DNA of 64,000 nucleotides from Ephydatia muelleri (Eukaryota > Porifera > Demospongiae > Spongillida > Spongillidae). The translations under genes were made by a program, and so were the position numbers. The notes below the pieces were generated by a model, which ran no database searches, had not been told where the DNA came from, and was given only the letters and a program-made list of their open reading frames with translations. Below are positions 1 through 12,672 of this stretch, piece by piece (the first letter of the stretch is position 1; every line of letters begins with the position of its first letter). The stretch spans positions 3,737,490 to 3,801,489 of the forward strand of contig JABACO010000008.1 in assembly GCA_013339895.1 (NCBI GenBank). Direction: 5' to 3'.

Positions 1-2330
1 GTGTGGGTATCACATGACTATACAAGGAATGTTGCGGGATTTAGGTTGTGGGCATTATATGGAAGCACATGCAAATTGCAACTTACATTCTTTCTTCACC
101 GATTTATGTTGACAAATACACACATGCATCGCACACCATGCAATATGTTGCAGGCTTAGGAAATTTAATATGGCGCCGAAGGCGCCCTCGTTCATGGCCG
201 AAACATTGGTGAAAAAATTTGGTGCTAGACGGGTGGTTTTTGACACTGGATTCGGATTCCGGGTGCAAATTGACCTGGTCCCTCGCGCCTACGGCGCTCG
301 CGCGCCTTTAGCGCGGTCCTAAACCCAAAACCCAAAATATATATCCTAACAGCGTCAAATGCTGCGTCTTATCATCCACTTGAGGAAATCTTAATGGTAA
401 CTTTGACGAGGTTATGAAGCCATCACATGGGAGCAGCCCATTGAGTCAGGACCCTGTTGATCCTTGTCGTATCTCAGAGGCATACAGTGCTACACTGTTT
501 GATCTGGTTGTCCTATCTCGTCACTAACACTACAAAAGCCATTATAGGGGTAAATGAGAGAGTGTGTGTTGCGTGTGAGTGTATGTGTGTATGTTTGTGT
601 GTGTATGTGTTGTGTCCATGTGTGTGTATGTGTTTATAGCAATAGCTGCTACATTGTCAGTCCCAGTAGCACCATCAGAGGCCCATCCGTTACCCATACC
701 AAACCTTCTGGAGGGAGTATTGCTGAGATACTCAAGCTTCTTTCCAAGCAGCTGGGGCACTACAGTCTGTCATTTGACAGAGCTCTGGTAAACACCAGAA
801 GCATGCTCCGGACAGCTGGCTTAATATTTGTGTCCCCCATCTTTCAGTCATCTGGTGCAGCGTTGGGTTGACTGCCCCTGAGATCTGCCAGCAAGGAGGC
901 TGTCTCCATAGATACCCTCCGCCCTTCTTAATGCTCTAACTTTACAGCTGCTTTTCATTGTGTAACATCCTTTGATCCAATGGAGCATTTGTGAATGTTG
1001 CAGGGGTACTTTTGGCTCTTGTAGGTGTTTGCCTCCTATGGTGTAATTCTTCACTCAGAGCTTGGTGAAATTATCAATTATCAACGTGGTAGATATAAGC
1101 ATGCATAGCTCATAACAATCTATGCAATTGAACAAATGAAAAACTCACTTCATTCTCAGAGGTACTTAGAAATGACCACTTCGATCCAATCATCCTAACT
1201 ACTATACTGTCTTGCAATCTTCAGTCGTAGGGTGTGCTTTTGGAATCTAACAAAGAATTCGCCACAACAGTTATAATTCAATGCTGGAAAGGTTTTTCTT
1301 CTTAAGTCCATTCAGTATACTACTAGGAAACGTCTTTGGAAGGGAAAAACTCTCTTGAAGTGGCAAATCTTGATTTCCAAAGTTTAACAATTTTGTGGTA
1401 GTCACAGTTTGTTCTGGAGTGTGCTTGAAATAAAATAGTGTAAATATATGCACTTCATTTCAAAGTAAACTCATACCATCGTAGCAAACATAGTTGTAGG
1501 ATCCGTTTCCTATAATAAAAAGAATTTATTTATACACATTGCAGCAGTTATGCATATATCACAAATTGTATTCTTTATTCTCACATTGCGCAATAGAAAT
1601 AAAAAGAGTAAAAATGATACTTTACATAAGTTTTGCATACAGGTGCCGTTCAAAGGGGAGGAGTAGGTTGTGTGTACGGGGGCCTTACAAAGGGGAGGAG
1701 TAGGTTTATTAGTACAGCTGCCCTTCAAAGGGAGCGATGTGCTCTCAGGCATTGTGTGTGGGGAAAAAATTGGTGATGACTTCTTGGAATAAAATGTGTA
1801 AATAGGTTTTAACCAAACTTATGAGTGCTGGAATGCTTAAGATTTAGAAAAAAACATTGTCTGTTTTCTACAGCATGCCAGGAATGTGAGCTTTGCTTCT
1901 AAAAAAATTAAGAATTGCATACCATATCATATCATACCATATTCTATTTAACATGCACACTACATCTACATGTGCAATGCATCACCATAGAACATGACCC
2001 TGCATGTCTCCTCGTTAATGAGATAGGTATGTATGGCGAGTGTACACACCTCACATTTAGCCCACCTCATAACAATATAAAATACAATTGTGCCTTGTTC
2101 AACTACCTCATAGCTCTTAGAAGTTGACTCCTTTCTTGAGATCTGCAAGAGATAAAAAAATTATCAATGCATGCACACCCTGTTTGTAACAATATTCTGT
2201 TTAATTTCTGCAGTACCCTGGTATCCAATTGCGACCCCCTGGCTCCTGCTTCTGCAATCTGCAATGTGATTAACAATCATTCACTTTTAACACTCCTGTA
2301 CTGAACAAAATTATGCGAATATAGTCCCTT
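1..2330. other. Gene-poor region, repeats only
   Basis: I see no supportable gene here. The stretch at 165-325 is rich in GGCGCC/GGCGCT-type palindromes and looks like repeat DNA. A TG-rich simple repeat lies at about 556-640. At 1640-1735 a short motif (AAAGGGGAGGAGTAGG) recurs about every 40 bases, two to three times. Open frames at 554-871 and 1510-1752 show no recognisable domain and are probably chance. Confidence 0.5.
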
Positions 2331-2356
2331 AAATGTCTATTGACCTGAATGCCATC

Positions 2357-2401
<45 letters not shown>

Positions 2402-2755
2402 CCTTAGTACTCCGGACGTGACATCACTAATCAACGTACTTAACCCATTCGTTAAGTTCGTTGATTAGTGATGTCACGTCCGGAGTACTTCTTAAAGTGA
2501 AGGGTCGGGTCTATTGTACACCCGGGTGTACAGCAAAAAGCAGCACGGAGCGTAGTGGATAGGTCCGCTACTACCACTTCTTTTACGAGTTAAAGGTTAG
2601 TTATCTCGGCCCAATCCTATAAGGACATGTACAACAAATCTACCGTTAAATGCAACTAGGTCCTTTCCATGACCGAACGGCAATTTTCTTTTTATTTTTT
2701 TTTGCTGTACGCCCGGGTGTACCCCGGGTGACATTCAGGACAATAGACATTAAGA
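2331..2755. mobile_element. Terminal-inverted-repeat element with poly-G tract and internal hairpin
   Basis: The left end (AATGTCTATTGACCTGAATG, from about 2333) is mirrored at the right end (CATTCAGGACAATAGACATT, to about 2753), giving imperfect terminal inverted repeats that continue into CCCGGG-rich sequence. TTAA or TTAAA lies at both outer edges, which would fit a TTAA target duplication. Inside are a run of about 42 G (2357-2398), a 39-bp hairpin (2406-2489) and a second CCCGGGTGTAC motif near 2520 and 2710. There is no transposase, so this is a non-autonomous element. Confidence 0.65.
2406..2489. repeat. 39-bp inverted repeat (hairpin)
   Basis: The arms at 2406-2444 and 2451-2489 are reverse complements with a single mismatch and a six-base spacer. 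The arm begins AGTACTCCGGACGTGACATC. It sits inside the element at 2331-2755, directly after the poly-G run. Confidence 0.9.
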
Positions 2756-2786
2756 TCACATGTAACTAGAGTCATGAGCATCTTAC

Positions 2787-3051
2787 CTGAAAATCGCCGA
2801 CCTGTATAGCCTTTATAAGGCCATTTAACGTTGCCGGCTTGATTGTGGGAAGAAATTGCTTTAGTTTTCTCAACGAACTCTTCCCCAACATCAACAAAGC
2901 ATCTCCGTCAATCTGATTCTCTAAAAGTTCGCAGTTTCTGAATTATCTGTCAGAAATGAGCCCGCTTAATACCTCTGAAATCCACCTCACATTCTTCAAA
3001 ATTCCTTTCTCTTAGCCATCTAACGACCTCTTCGACACCGAGCGAGCACAT
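2787..3051 (-). CDS. SAM-domain protein, two exons (partial)
   Basis: Two minus-strand exons, 3051-2972 and 2920-2787, join over a 51-bp GT-AG intron (2921-2971) in frame. The product has the hallmarks of a sterile alpha motif domain: an N-terminal VEEVVRWLRERNFEE helix, then the central ENQIDGDALLMLG segment, then LRKL and IKPATLNGLIKAIQ. SAM domains mediate protein-protein oligomerisation or RNA binding. The ATG at 3051 is the first plausible start, but earlier exons may exist (see 3859-4632). The exon ends at a good donor (CAG|GTAAGA, 2787/2786), so the gene continues downstream; I cannot find the next exon because a transposable element follows. It could be a fragment of a larger multidomain gene. 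Confidence 0.6.
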
Positions 3052-3858
3052 TTGAAAAATTGAATGAGTTGTATTACTTCATGTGCAATGTAGGATGGTG
3101 TTGCGTCATCCCCAAATCTGCTAATGGAGTCATCACTGAGGTAGCTATTTTACACTTTACGTTCCAACGCATCAAACTGTCTTTTGCATGGAAACAGGTT
3201 GAAAAAATTCTGAGGAACTGACAATGTTGTCTTGCAGAGCTTAATCAATGAATGGGTTGTTGAGCAAAATTAATACTGACACAAATCAACAGTGGTATAT
3301 TGGGGGAAGTAAGTTGCTCATCCATCCATCCCTATTCCTGTCATTGTTCACGTTCTTAATTACACAAACAAATCAAACATATCACAGTACATGCACATTA
3401 CAACTAACAAAGCATAGGAAGTATGTGGGACAGTTTAAGTAAATATTTTTCCTTTGGAGGGGATGTAGAAAAAAACAACAACTCTAAAGCTGTGTATAAA
3501 TTATGGCAAAAAGGTGTGTATTTTATATTAAAAACAAAAAAACACAGCTATTAAAACCGGCACTGCCTCTTCAGTTTTCACGGTCAACAGAAGTGTAGAA
3601 TCTACGATGATGCCAGCTTTTTTTTTTTTTCTTTGAGGGCTACAGTGTAGGGATGTTGTACACCCCGTGCCTCAACTTCTTTTACCATTTGAGTTGCCTG
3701 TAAAATATTCCCACCAAGTAAGATTTCCCTTCATTTGTAACTTACTGCCATCCAATAAACAATGTTTTCATGGTCCCCAACTGCTCTGGTGTCTGGTACC
3801 ATGTAGTAGAGCAGTATCAGTGCCAAGATGCTTTTGTCTAAAACAGAATGCATCATCC

Positions 3859-4632
3859 TTAGCATGAAGCATGAATTTTACATTTGAAATTTTCCCATAC
3901 TGCTCTTAAGGTAAGCAAATGTTCCTTTTCTTTGTCCGCAACATCTAAAATCTTGTCCACAACACTTGTCCAAATTTGTATCATTTTTATATTAATCATA
4001 TTTACTTCATTCATAATCTGCATGAAATAGTACAAAGTGTGAAACATGCAAGATATGTTCAAATCACTTACTCCATCAATGCATCTGAATGCTGGGAACT
4101 GGTCAATCAAAATTGAGGCATTTTCTTTTCCTTCGAGAATTTGGAGTCTCCTCATACTGAAACTTTTGGCCATTAAGACTAAGTCTCAGTAACTCCAATT
4201 ACACAAAGAAAATGCCCAGTAGCGCTGTAGAGTCTATAATGCAATTTAGAGCGAAAAAACACTACCACTGCACTCAACAAATATACAACTAACAATAGTT
4301 CGTTTCGTGCCTGAGGTAAAGATTTTACAACGTTTAATACATGTACCGCCTCAGTACCTATTGTAGGTTATAGTCAGTTCTATTTAAAGCAAAAGTCTTC
4401 AGCATTTAGCTTACTGATGAATTCATACTCACCATTCGCTAATTGCAGAAAATCTTGCTTAGTGTCTATAAACGTTAAGTGTTCATGCTTGCCAAACTTT
4501 GCAATTGCATCCGCGTTTCGCATTAAGAAATCGGCTGTTGTTTTGCTTTCCTTCACGGCCTTCACACAAATAAAGCAATACACAACATTACGCTTTTCAT
4601 CAATTATGACTTCGAAACCACGTCGGCTCTAA
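3859..4632 (-). CDS. Unidentified minus-strand exons, possibly hAT/TTF-type or SAMD3-like
   Basis: Two exon-like stretches are visible. The 5' one (about 4632-4380) encodes a segment with two closely spaced cysteines (YCFICVKAVKE) followed by a KFGKHEHL motif. It loosely resembles the zinc-binding TTF module at the N-terminus of hAT-type transposon proteins. The 3' one (4173-3859) contains MRRLQILEG and ILIDQFPAFRC, a putative intron starting GTAAGT and ending CATGCAG (near 4067-4015), then a helical segment. FALRRQ-like text followed by a tyrosine/phenylalanine-proline motif occurs in SAMD3-like proteins, and a SAM exon lies just downstream at 3051-2787. I cannot prove that these belong to one gene. 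Confidence 0.35.
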
Positions 4633-4921
4633 CGAGCGCTTGACTCTCTGGCCAAAGTCCCGCTTAGCCTTAAGAAATTCTGCAACACACCTACGTAAGG
4701 CTACACTGCCGCTAGCCTTAATCAGTTAATGAACAGTGCAATGCTAACTGAACCGAATCACTTCACTCACACTTACTTGAACCGGAACTTGATTTGACTC
4801 ACCACGCGTTATCAAACACTGAACTACACACTTCATTTGCGCCCAGATTTTATTGTAAAATACATTTAAAAATATTCGGCACATGCAACGTACGTATTAG
4901 TTATATTTTATTCTCTGTAAC

Positions 4922-5646
4922 ATGGAGAAGGTTGATGATTGCAAGGAAACAGTAGAGAGTGTCGTACGCAACGAAGAAAGTGGTACCAAATTCGCTCCGA
5001 TGAAAAGAACAGCGAAGAGGCGGTGGACTTGCAACGCGTCGCACTGGCAAGCTGTGGAGATAGCTGTGCTTGTCATAATCATAATTGTTGTATGGGGTCT
5101 GTTTGCGCTTCCCACAGTGTTTTACTTGCTACATACATCCGAGAAAAAGGTTCGTAAGCAACTTCCAGGTCTAGCTCGTGGTAACGTTATATGGTAGACA
5201 GCAAATATACTGCGCTAATCAATCCTTCTAGGCCCCACTTCCTCCTCCCCCCTCAACCCACTTCTTTCCTCATCCGTAGAAGGGTATTATCATTATTGTA
5301 AAAACATAAACAAAGCGTGTGGTAGATCAAGGAAGAAAGGTCCCATACGACGCCAACCGACGTGTACAAAGGGGCAAGGGCAGGTCAATGCTGTATGGCC
5401 ATTGAGCAAACAGATGACCATTTGGGAAATGGACTTAGGACTATGAGTCTATTGTGATGCTTTGCCACAATAGGCACACTTGAATACATGATGTTGAATA
5501 GGGAAATAGTTATATCTGATTAGATAAAGATCTTAATTGTGATTTTGCTGATTTGTTATGTTTGGAATTGAATAGTCTGATGTCTGTAATATGATTATCA
5601 TGTGCACATTAAATCAGTGTGTGCTGTGTACAGTGCAGCACCTCCT

Positions 5647-5677
<31 letters not shown>

Positions 5678-8600
5678 ATTAGGCAAACTCTGCTTGATCT
5701 ATATATCATAACACGATAGATTTTTTGCTGAGCAGTCTGAATGCAAGGAAAATAGAGTACAATTAAATTTCATGATCAAGCCCCGAGTAGGCAAATATAC
5801 ATGCATGTACATTACTTATATTTTATACACAATGAAGTTTGTGGCCAGTAGTTTTTTTGCCTTGAGTTTTATACAAAGGTTGTGGGGAAAAATAAATGAT
5901 ACAGGCTCTATTGAGCATTTGAATGATTATATTACCTTTTCATGAACTAAACTACCCAAAAGATTCAGGATTTACTTTTCGAGGTGTTGTTCAATAATAA
6001 AGTTATTATGTGAATTATGACTTTAATGGGATGATAGCATGTGCATATTGATGCATGCATGGGTAAACTGGAATAAGTAGTGATCTGTAGTGGTTGGAAT
6101 CTGTTGGGTACATGGTGCCTATTAGTCAGTGGACTACCTAAATATTTTTTAAAGATTAATAATGTATTCACTTTATTCTGAACATGTTTTTGCATGAGGC
6201 TTTTGTGCTACAGATATAAATTTTAACCCTTTGTGTGCAAATAGCTTGATATGCCTTATGATAATGTGTGCATTTTGAGTCCATACTTGTTATGTACTTC
6301 TTTCCCTGTGTTGCTCACATTGAAGTGATAACATCAGTCTCATGTTGATTTATTTCATTTGTTTAAGCTTTCTTCAACAGCTGTTGCTGAAACTAAATGC
6401 ACCCCAGTACACTATGCTCCCAGTCAGTCAGTATGTCTTCCACTGCTTAAGGAATATAAAAAATGTATTCCAGCCACAAGTGCTCAGGATGGCATATACA
6501 TCTCGTCGAAAGTTGACTTGCAAGAAAGTGAAAATGCTGTGCTTAAAATAAAAAGCTTTGAGAGCTTCTTATCTCCACAGTGCAGAGCAGTGGCATTGCC
6601 ATTTGCTTGCCTTTATTTCTTTCCCCTGTGTGATGGCAATCAAACAGCTTATTTTCCTTCATCAGACGAATGCATTTCCATCAGTACTGAAACTTGCAAA
6701 GGTGAATGGGAAGGTGCAAAGAAGCTGGTTAGACAAATTCCAGACTGCAGAACTCTACCAGATGTATCTCGTTGTAAAGGTATTGGATAAAGCTTACAAA
6801 ATAATTTCGCATGTCTAAAATAGTTTACTACTGTCTATTCCCACGCTCTCAGTATCAATAGTGAATACTTCCAGTCTCACAAGTGCAAACTGTAGTGAAA
6901 ATTTTGTTTTCATCGGAAATCATTGCCTACCTGCTTGCCCTAGCTGGATTTTAAGAGTCAACCAGTCAAATGCAGAGGATATATTGCTGGTCTGTGGCAG
7001 TACTGATTGGATTAATTTGTGGCATTCTCGTCATTTTTGTATCATTTGTGCGTTGGAGGAGAATGTAAGCTGCTTTGATATTTCTGCTCGTAATATTGAT
7101 CTCATGATGATTTTTACAGGCTTGTATTTCCTTCAATTCTTGTAGTTATACCAATCATTTGCAACAGTGATTATTGGCAAGTACAACCAAATATTTATTT
7201 GGATTGCATTTTCTCGTGTCACAATACTGTGTCAAGCATTGATTTCACCAAATCTTGCATTTTAGGTGATTACTTTCACATAGGTCACTAATCAGAGTGA
7301 AACTACTGCCATTAGCAATGTGATCAGACATGTACATAGCACATACACCAATATCAATCAGTTGCAGGTCCATAAAGTATTAATACTTCGTTTGAATGGA
7401 AAACATTTTGCTAAATGAAGAACATAAAGTGTGCTTGATATCATACACATATCTTTAATTATTTAATCATTACTCGTAGACCTAACGCATGTTTTTTCAA
7501 GATTCAATTTTATCATATTCTAGAAGTCTAAAATGTCCTCTATACATGCTTCTTATGCACTGAGAATCAGAGTATCTGTCATTGAGTTGTAAAGGCTCTG
7601 AATTTTTAGTTAGCCATACATATCAACGCATGTGTTACAATTCTTTTGTGCGTATTGGAAATTTAATAATGTATGCGTTAGGTCCATTTTCACGGAAAAA
7701 AATCTGTGCGAGCTCACATTAGCTATCATTATGACTGGAATGCAATTTTTATGTGGGGATTATTTTTAAAAGCTGTCCGTGTTAGAATAGGCACATATAC
7801 TTCATGCTGTCCCCAGTTGCCTGAAACAGAGGGCACCAAAAAAAAAGAGATCAGTGTTGGTGGAAACCATCGAACAATTAGAATACTTGTATGGTGTTTT
7901 CAAGTGTAACCTGACAAAGTAAATGACTCGCGGGCAATTCATTTTATACATGCCATTGTCATTCTGCAGCACTATTTGCATTGATTGGCTTTGCTGGTGC
8001 AAAGTCATTGTATTGTACTGCACCTGATTGGACTGCAAGTTTGAATTCTAGCACCCCATTTTGTGAAATATCTGGTAAGAATTATTATTTTTTAGTTACC
8101 TGGAAAACAGTTGTAGTGTGCATTCGGAGTACATTAGCTGCTTCTTTTGCCAAGCCTCACACATAGTTAGTATGAAGCTTCCTCCGCAGGATATTGTGCA
8201 TATCGAACAGCTTTCTTTAATTACTCATTTTCGTACGCATGTTGCAGTGCATGTTACTTACCATCCATCTGTAAAAAATAGTCAAACAATAGACATGTAT
8301 AATAGTCAAACAACAGACATGTATAATAGTCAAACAACAGACATGTATAATAGTCAAACAACAGACAACGACATGTATAATAGACAACAGACATGTATAA
8401 TAGTCCACACAAAGCACATTCACACAGTCCTTGTACAACTTAACTTCAAACATGATGCCAAGGAATCATGATTGGGACAGCAATGCATCTTTGAACCTAA
8501 ACAAATGGTGCAAAATTTTCACATTGTTTATTGTACAAATTACAGCATAAAAACCAGTAATGCTAATTTGGACAACTGAATTCAAAAGGTGCATAATTTG

Positions 8601-10943
8601 ATCACCCAGGAGTAAACATATAAGATACGGATTTCAAGTGCTATCCTCTCTGTGCTTTGTTTGGTTAAGGATATAGTAAAGGACTGCTAGTCATGTCAGA
8701 TGTTACCTCTTATACCTCTTTCCTGGCATATATCCATGTATTGAAGTATGTTTTTTTCTCTTTCGTAATTGCAGGCACTGTGCTATTCTATGGTTTAATG
8801 CAGATAGCTTTCATATGGGTGTGCCATGTCTGTTTCATATTCTGGAGCGTGAAATTTCCTATCTCGTTCATGCAATTCAAGTCACATAAGAACATGAAGT
8901 TCCTCCATGCAGTGGTCATATGTCTGATGGTGGTGGTGCCTGTCATACCTGTTGCTGCAGTATTCGGTACAGGTGGATTTATCAATGCTCGTTTCCCTCC
9001 ACTGTTGTGTCTTCCCAAGAATAATGATGCAGCATTTTATGGCTTACTCTTCCCAATGAGCATACTTCTGGCAAGTGGAGTTTCATTGATGATAGGAGTG
9101 TTTTGGACCATTCGAAAGGTTTGTGCACAGCATTGATATTGAATGATATATTGTATGCAGTTTGAAGGGTAGTGTCAGAAAAGTGTATAGTAAATGATTT
9201 TGATTTGAATGAGTTCATGGATATGTAATTTATTTAAATATGAGCGGATTGATGTGCTACTGTGGTTTGGGTTAGACTTGGGTCAGACATGGAATTGAAA
9301 ACAATCCCAATCAATGCATTCTTTCAGCTACATGTAGGAACATAAAGGGAGGGTAAACATGTAGTTGTATCTGCATCATGATAATAGCAGTGATTCACAT
9401 CTCTGCACTGCCACTATCAACCATAAGCAATGCTGTCAAGATAGCAATTGGAAACTGAATTTCATAGTTCTTATATGTATACTTCTGAACTGACTAATGT
9501 GTTCTAATGGAAGAAGATAATATTCCAAAATGCACATCACCTGTTCTGCTCCCATTTTGGGACTGAGCAATTACATAATCCATTGCATGCAAAGCACTGC
9601 TGCAGATTAGTCAAGCAAAATAGCCGCTGGTATAGTAATCCCAGTCAACAATATGTCCAAGTGAACACTTGATCACTTTCAACACTCAGCAAAGGCTCCC
9701 CGCATTAAAACGAAATTGTCCCATTCAGATTGCGACATTTAAGTGACTGTATACATTAATGTAATGAAATATTGTACTCGCTGGCACAATCCATTTCTGA
9801 TCCAAAAATTTATTTAACAAATACGTCACAAGCTATTGTAACTAGTGTGCAGTCATTGCAATGTGCACACTTAACTACCAAAATTTATTATACAGTATAA
9901 AAATGTGTTGTAAATTAAGGAAAGAAAGGATGAAGCACCATATATCCATTCTTAAAATGAGCAAGCTGTAGCAAGGTGTATCTGTGTATATGGTAACAAG
10001 GGCTATCTTGAGATAGAAAACATGTAGTACAGTACTTGTTGTATGATGTGTTCTACATGTATTTGAGTGAAATCAAGTGCACTGTAAACACCGCTACACA
10101 CCGCTACACAGTGCCTATTTGTATCACAGTGACATTGCAATGCGCACACATGTACATGCACATAGAAGGTTCAATATTCTTTTTGACAGAGGAAATAAGC
10201 CTAAGTCTAGGAAGAAGACACACTTTAAAAAATCCACAAACAGGAAGCAGCATCCATATCTAGATGTATATAACCTTATAAATTACCATTTATGCACCAC
10301 GAATTGCTTATTTTAGTCAATCATTTTATAATACAAAATTTAACCATTGATTACTAACCAACACCATTCTTTTTTAGCCTAATTTCTCAAAGAGAGAGTG
10401 TACCTTTATTCAGACATCGACCCTACGCATTTATAACACAGGTAATGATTATCATCCATGTATACATGGGTAAATCACATTGTATATAGCACTTAAGATT
10501 TCATATGCAGCATATCTCCGTAATGTGCTGTTTTGCTTTCTTTGCAGAGGATAAAGAACAAGTCGATGCCTGGATCTGCTGATAAGAAAGTATTCATTGT
10601 ATTTTGTTACTATGTGATTCTTGGAGTGGTATCACTTGTAGCATTTGAACTGAATTCGAAAACAAGTACTCAATTTATTTCTTCTCTTGCAACTTACTTT
10701 GCTTGTGAACGGGAAACTCCCGGGAAGTGTGAAAGTTACAGAAAGATTGCTATCAATTTTACATACCCTGGTATATCAGATGCAATGTATATCATCTTGG
10801 CTCTGTATCCTCTGGTGAATCTGGTGTATGCATTTGACTTTCATGGGTTTAAATATGCGTGCAGTTCATTTTTACAACCCTCACAAGTTTCTAGCCCTAT
10901 CATTGGCAAAAAGTCCAAATTGAGACTAGAACTTCACGAATGA
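4922..10943 (+). CDS. Divergent Frizzled/Smoothened-class 7TM receptor
   Basis: Exons that join in frame: 4922-5149, 6368-6779, 6862-7064, 7120-7265, 7970-8074, 8775-9118, 10548-10943 (TGA). The product has a charged N-terminus, a hydrophobic segment at about residues 47-70 (signal anchor or late signal), then a Frizzled-like cysteine-rich domain with ten cysteines, a CLPAC linker, and seven hydrophobic helices. TM1 ends in FVRWRRM. The TM5 end ILLASGVSLMIGVFWTIRK closely matches the Frizzled TM5/ICL3 pattern. Class F receptors bind Wnt or sterol ligands at the plasma membrane. The tail after TM7 is short (HGFKYACSSF then about 25 residues) and lacks the Dishevelled-binding KTxxxW motif. One problem: within exon 3 the linker and TM1 are in different frames (between about 6945 and 7000), which implies a one-base indel, an assembly error, or decay. 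The class call is good; orthology to a named Frizzled is not supported. Confidence 0.75.
5648..5674. repeat. (CA)n microsatellite
   Basis: A CA dinucleotide run in intron 1 of the Frizzled-like gene. Confidence 0.9.
7475..7697 (+). mobile_element. MITE family A, copy 1
   Basis: About 220 bp with inverted ends (GACCTAACGCATG on the left, ATGCGTTAGGTCC on the right). The interior (GAAGTCTAAAATGTCCTCTA, then GAGAATCAGAGTATCTGTCA) recurs in two other places in the window, at 30477-30706 (inverted) and 35328-35552. There is no coding capacity. It lies in an intron of the Frizzled-like gene. Confidence 0.75.
8279..8403. repeat. 24-bp minisatellite
   Basis: The unit AGTCAAACAACAGACATGTA plus TAAT is repeated about four times, with degenerate copies at the right end. 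Because 24 is a multiple of 3, both strands stay open across it; those ORFs are artefacts. It is intronic in the Frizzled-like gene. Confidence 0.9.
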
Positions 10944-12672
10944 ACATATTTTGTATATCACTTCTGTTACACTGTTTTCACTAATCATTGTACAATCTGT
11001 TCCTTTATTTTGGACATGAATTTCTTGTACAGTGTGCACTTGTGTTGTAAGAACAATTTTTTCATTTCGGTCATATGTTTCTGATTGCAGTGCTTAAACC
11101 TGTTTGGGGAATGTAATATATACTCATTCAATATTTCTGGTATTTGGATGGTTCAGTCGTTAGTCAATAATCTGCATCACTGTGGAGGTGATGTATGTAT
11201 CAGGCAATGTACTTGCGAGTGAGGGAACTGGTATCATGTAGTCCATTCATTATGATACTGAAAAATCTTTAAATCTCTTTTAAACATTAGTATCTAATTG
11301 ATAGTTTTATCCAGAGAACCTAACATTTTGAGCAGAATTGAGGCCAATACATCATGCTTGACTTGTAATGAAGCTTTGCTTCAAACGGCCTTATATATAT
11401 TTGCTGATCAGGAGTTGTCACATAATGAGCTTCCAGGTTTGTAGCACTTGTGTGCACACATAAAAGCTAGTATATTGGTTTTAGTGTACCCTTCATTTCA
11501 ATATCTGGTCTGATGCTTTTTAAGTATTTAATCATTAAATCACTCATCCTACATGTACTCTATGTGCTCCATTGCTTAGAGCATCATGCATGCAGTCACT
11601 TTAACAAAGTACATGTTGATATATTTGCAATCTGCAGTTTCGATACGAGAGGCTTGGCATCAACCAACCTCATACCTGCTGCAAGGATGGCTAATTAATG
11701 ATACCTCAAAATTCACCTTTCTTAATCCTTCAAAGTACAGTACTGTGTGGTAGTGAGCATGCCCTACACATAGGACATGCATAAAGAGCAACACAGGAGT
11801 TGAAGTTTGAACTGATTGGTTCTGCCTAATGGAGTTACTTCCAAAGTTTGAGTGGTCATGAAGTGCCTCAGATCATAAAGCTTCTGGTTGAAGGTCATGC
11901 TGATTATTGTTGACACTTGTCTCTCTAACCATGCGAATTGACAGAATGTGAATTATATTTTCATCATGCTTACTTTCACTATCAGAAAGAATATTATGAT
12001 GCCCGTACGAGAATAGCATACGGTATATTGGAGAGCATGTAAGCAGGATCTCACACCAGGGAGGATGTACTGCAATGCTTTGGTCCTGCACACCTCACAA
12101 CACCCAGAGTTTCACTTTCACATGTCAAGAAGAGTGCAAGAGATTACAAAAATTCATCAATTGGTCCTTGCGTATAAAGCCAAAACAATTGACATTACTC
12201 GAACTATTAATCATTATATGCACACCTCAGGATACCACTACACTACTTAGTAAATACATACACATTACACAATAGATGTAGTAATAAACATATGATCCTA
12301 AATATAAGCACCCCATCTGGGGATTTGGAATCTTATATAATATAGCTGCATGACACTGTGTGATACATAACATAGAACACAAGTGGGTGATGTACATTTA
12401 TATTAGGTGGTTGTCAAATTCCAAGATATGTGTCAAATTTCTGCAACTATTATCCCAACTTATGGTATAGTGTACGATATGAATAATAATTTACGAATCT
12501 GCATGGAAGGTGTTTGCATAATATGTAATCATTACGTATTAATCAATCTAACACAGTGAGTTATTGGAATTGTATTATTATAAATATTCAACTTTATAAA
12601 GAGTTGCACTATCATAAATTGTGCTCTTTCCAAAATGTCACAGTTTTTCATCCAGTACCTCCTGTAGGATGA
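10944..12672. other. Intergenic region between convergent genes
   Basis: AT-rich sequence between the receptor stop codon (10943) and the spermidine synthase stop codon (12673). No ORF in it shows recognisable similarity, and I see no RNA gene. It should hold both 3' UTRs. Confidence 0.6.

Noticed and set aside
10372..10441. Extra Frizzled exon
   Set aside because: It has an acceptor-like TTTTTTAG and a GTAATG donor, but its phase breaks the frame; joining 9118 directly to 10548 is phase 0 and gives a normal third intracellular loop.
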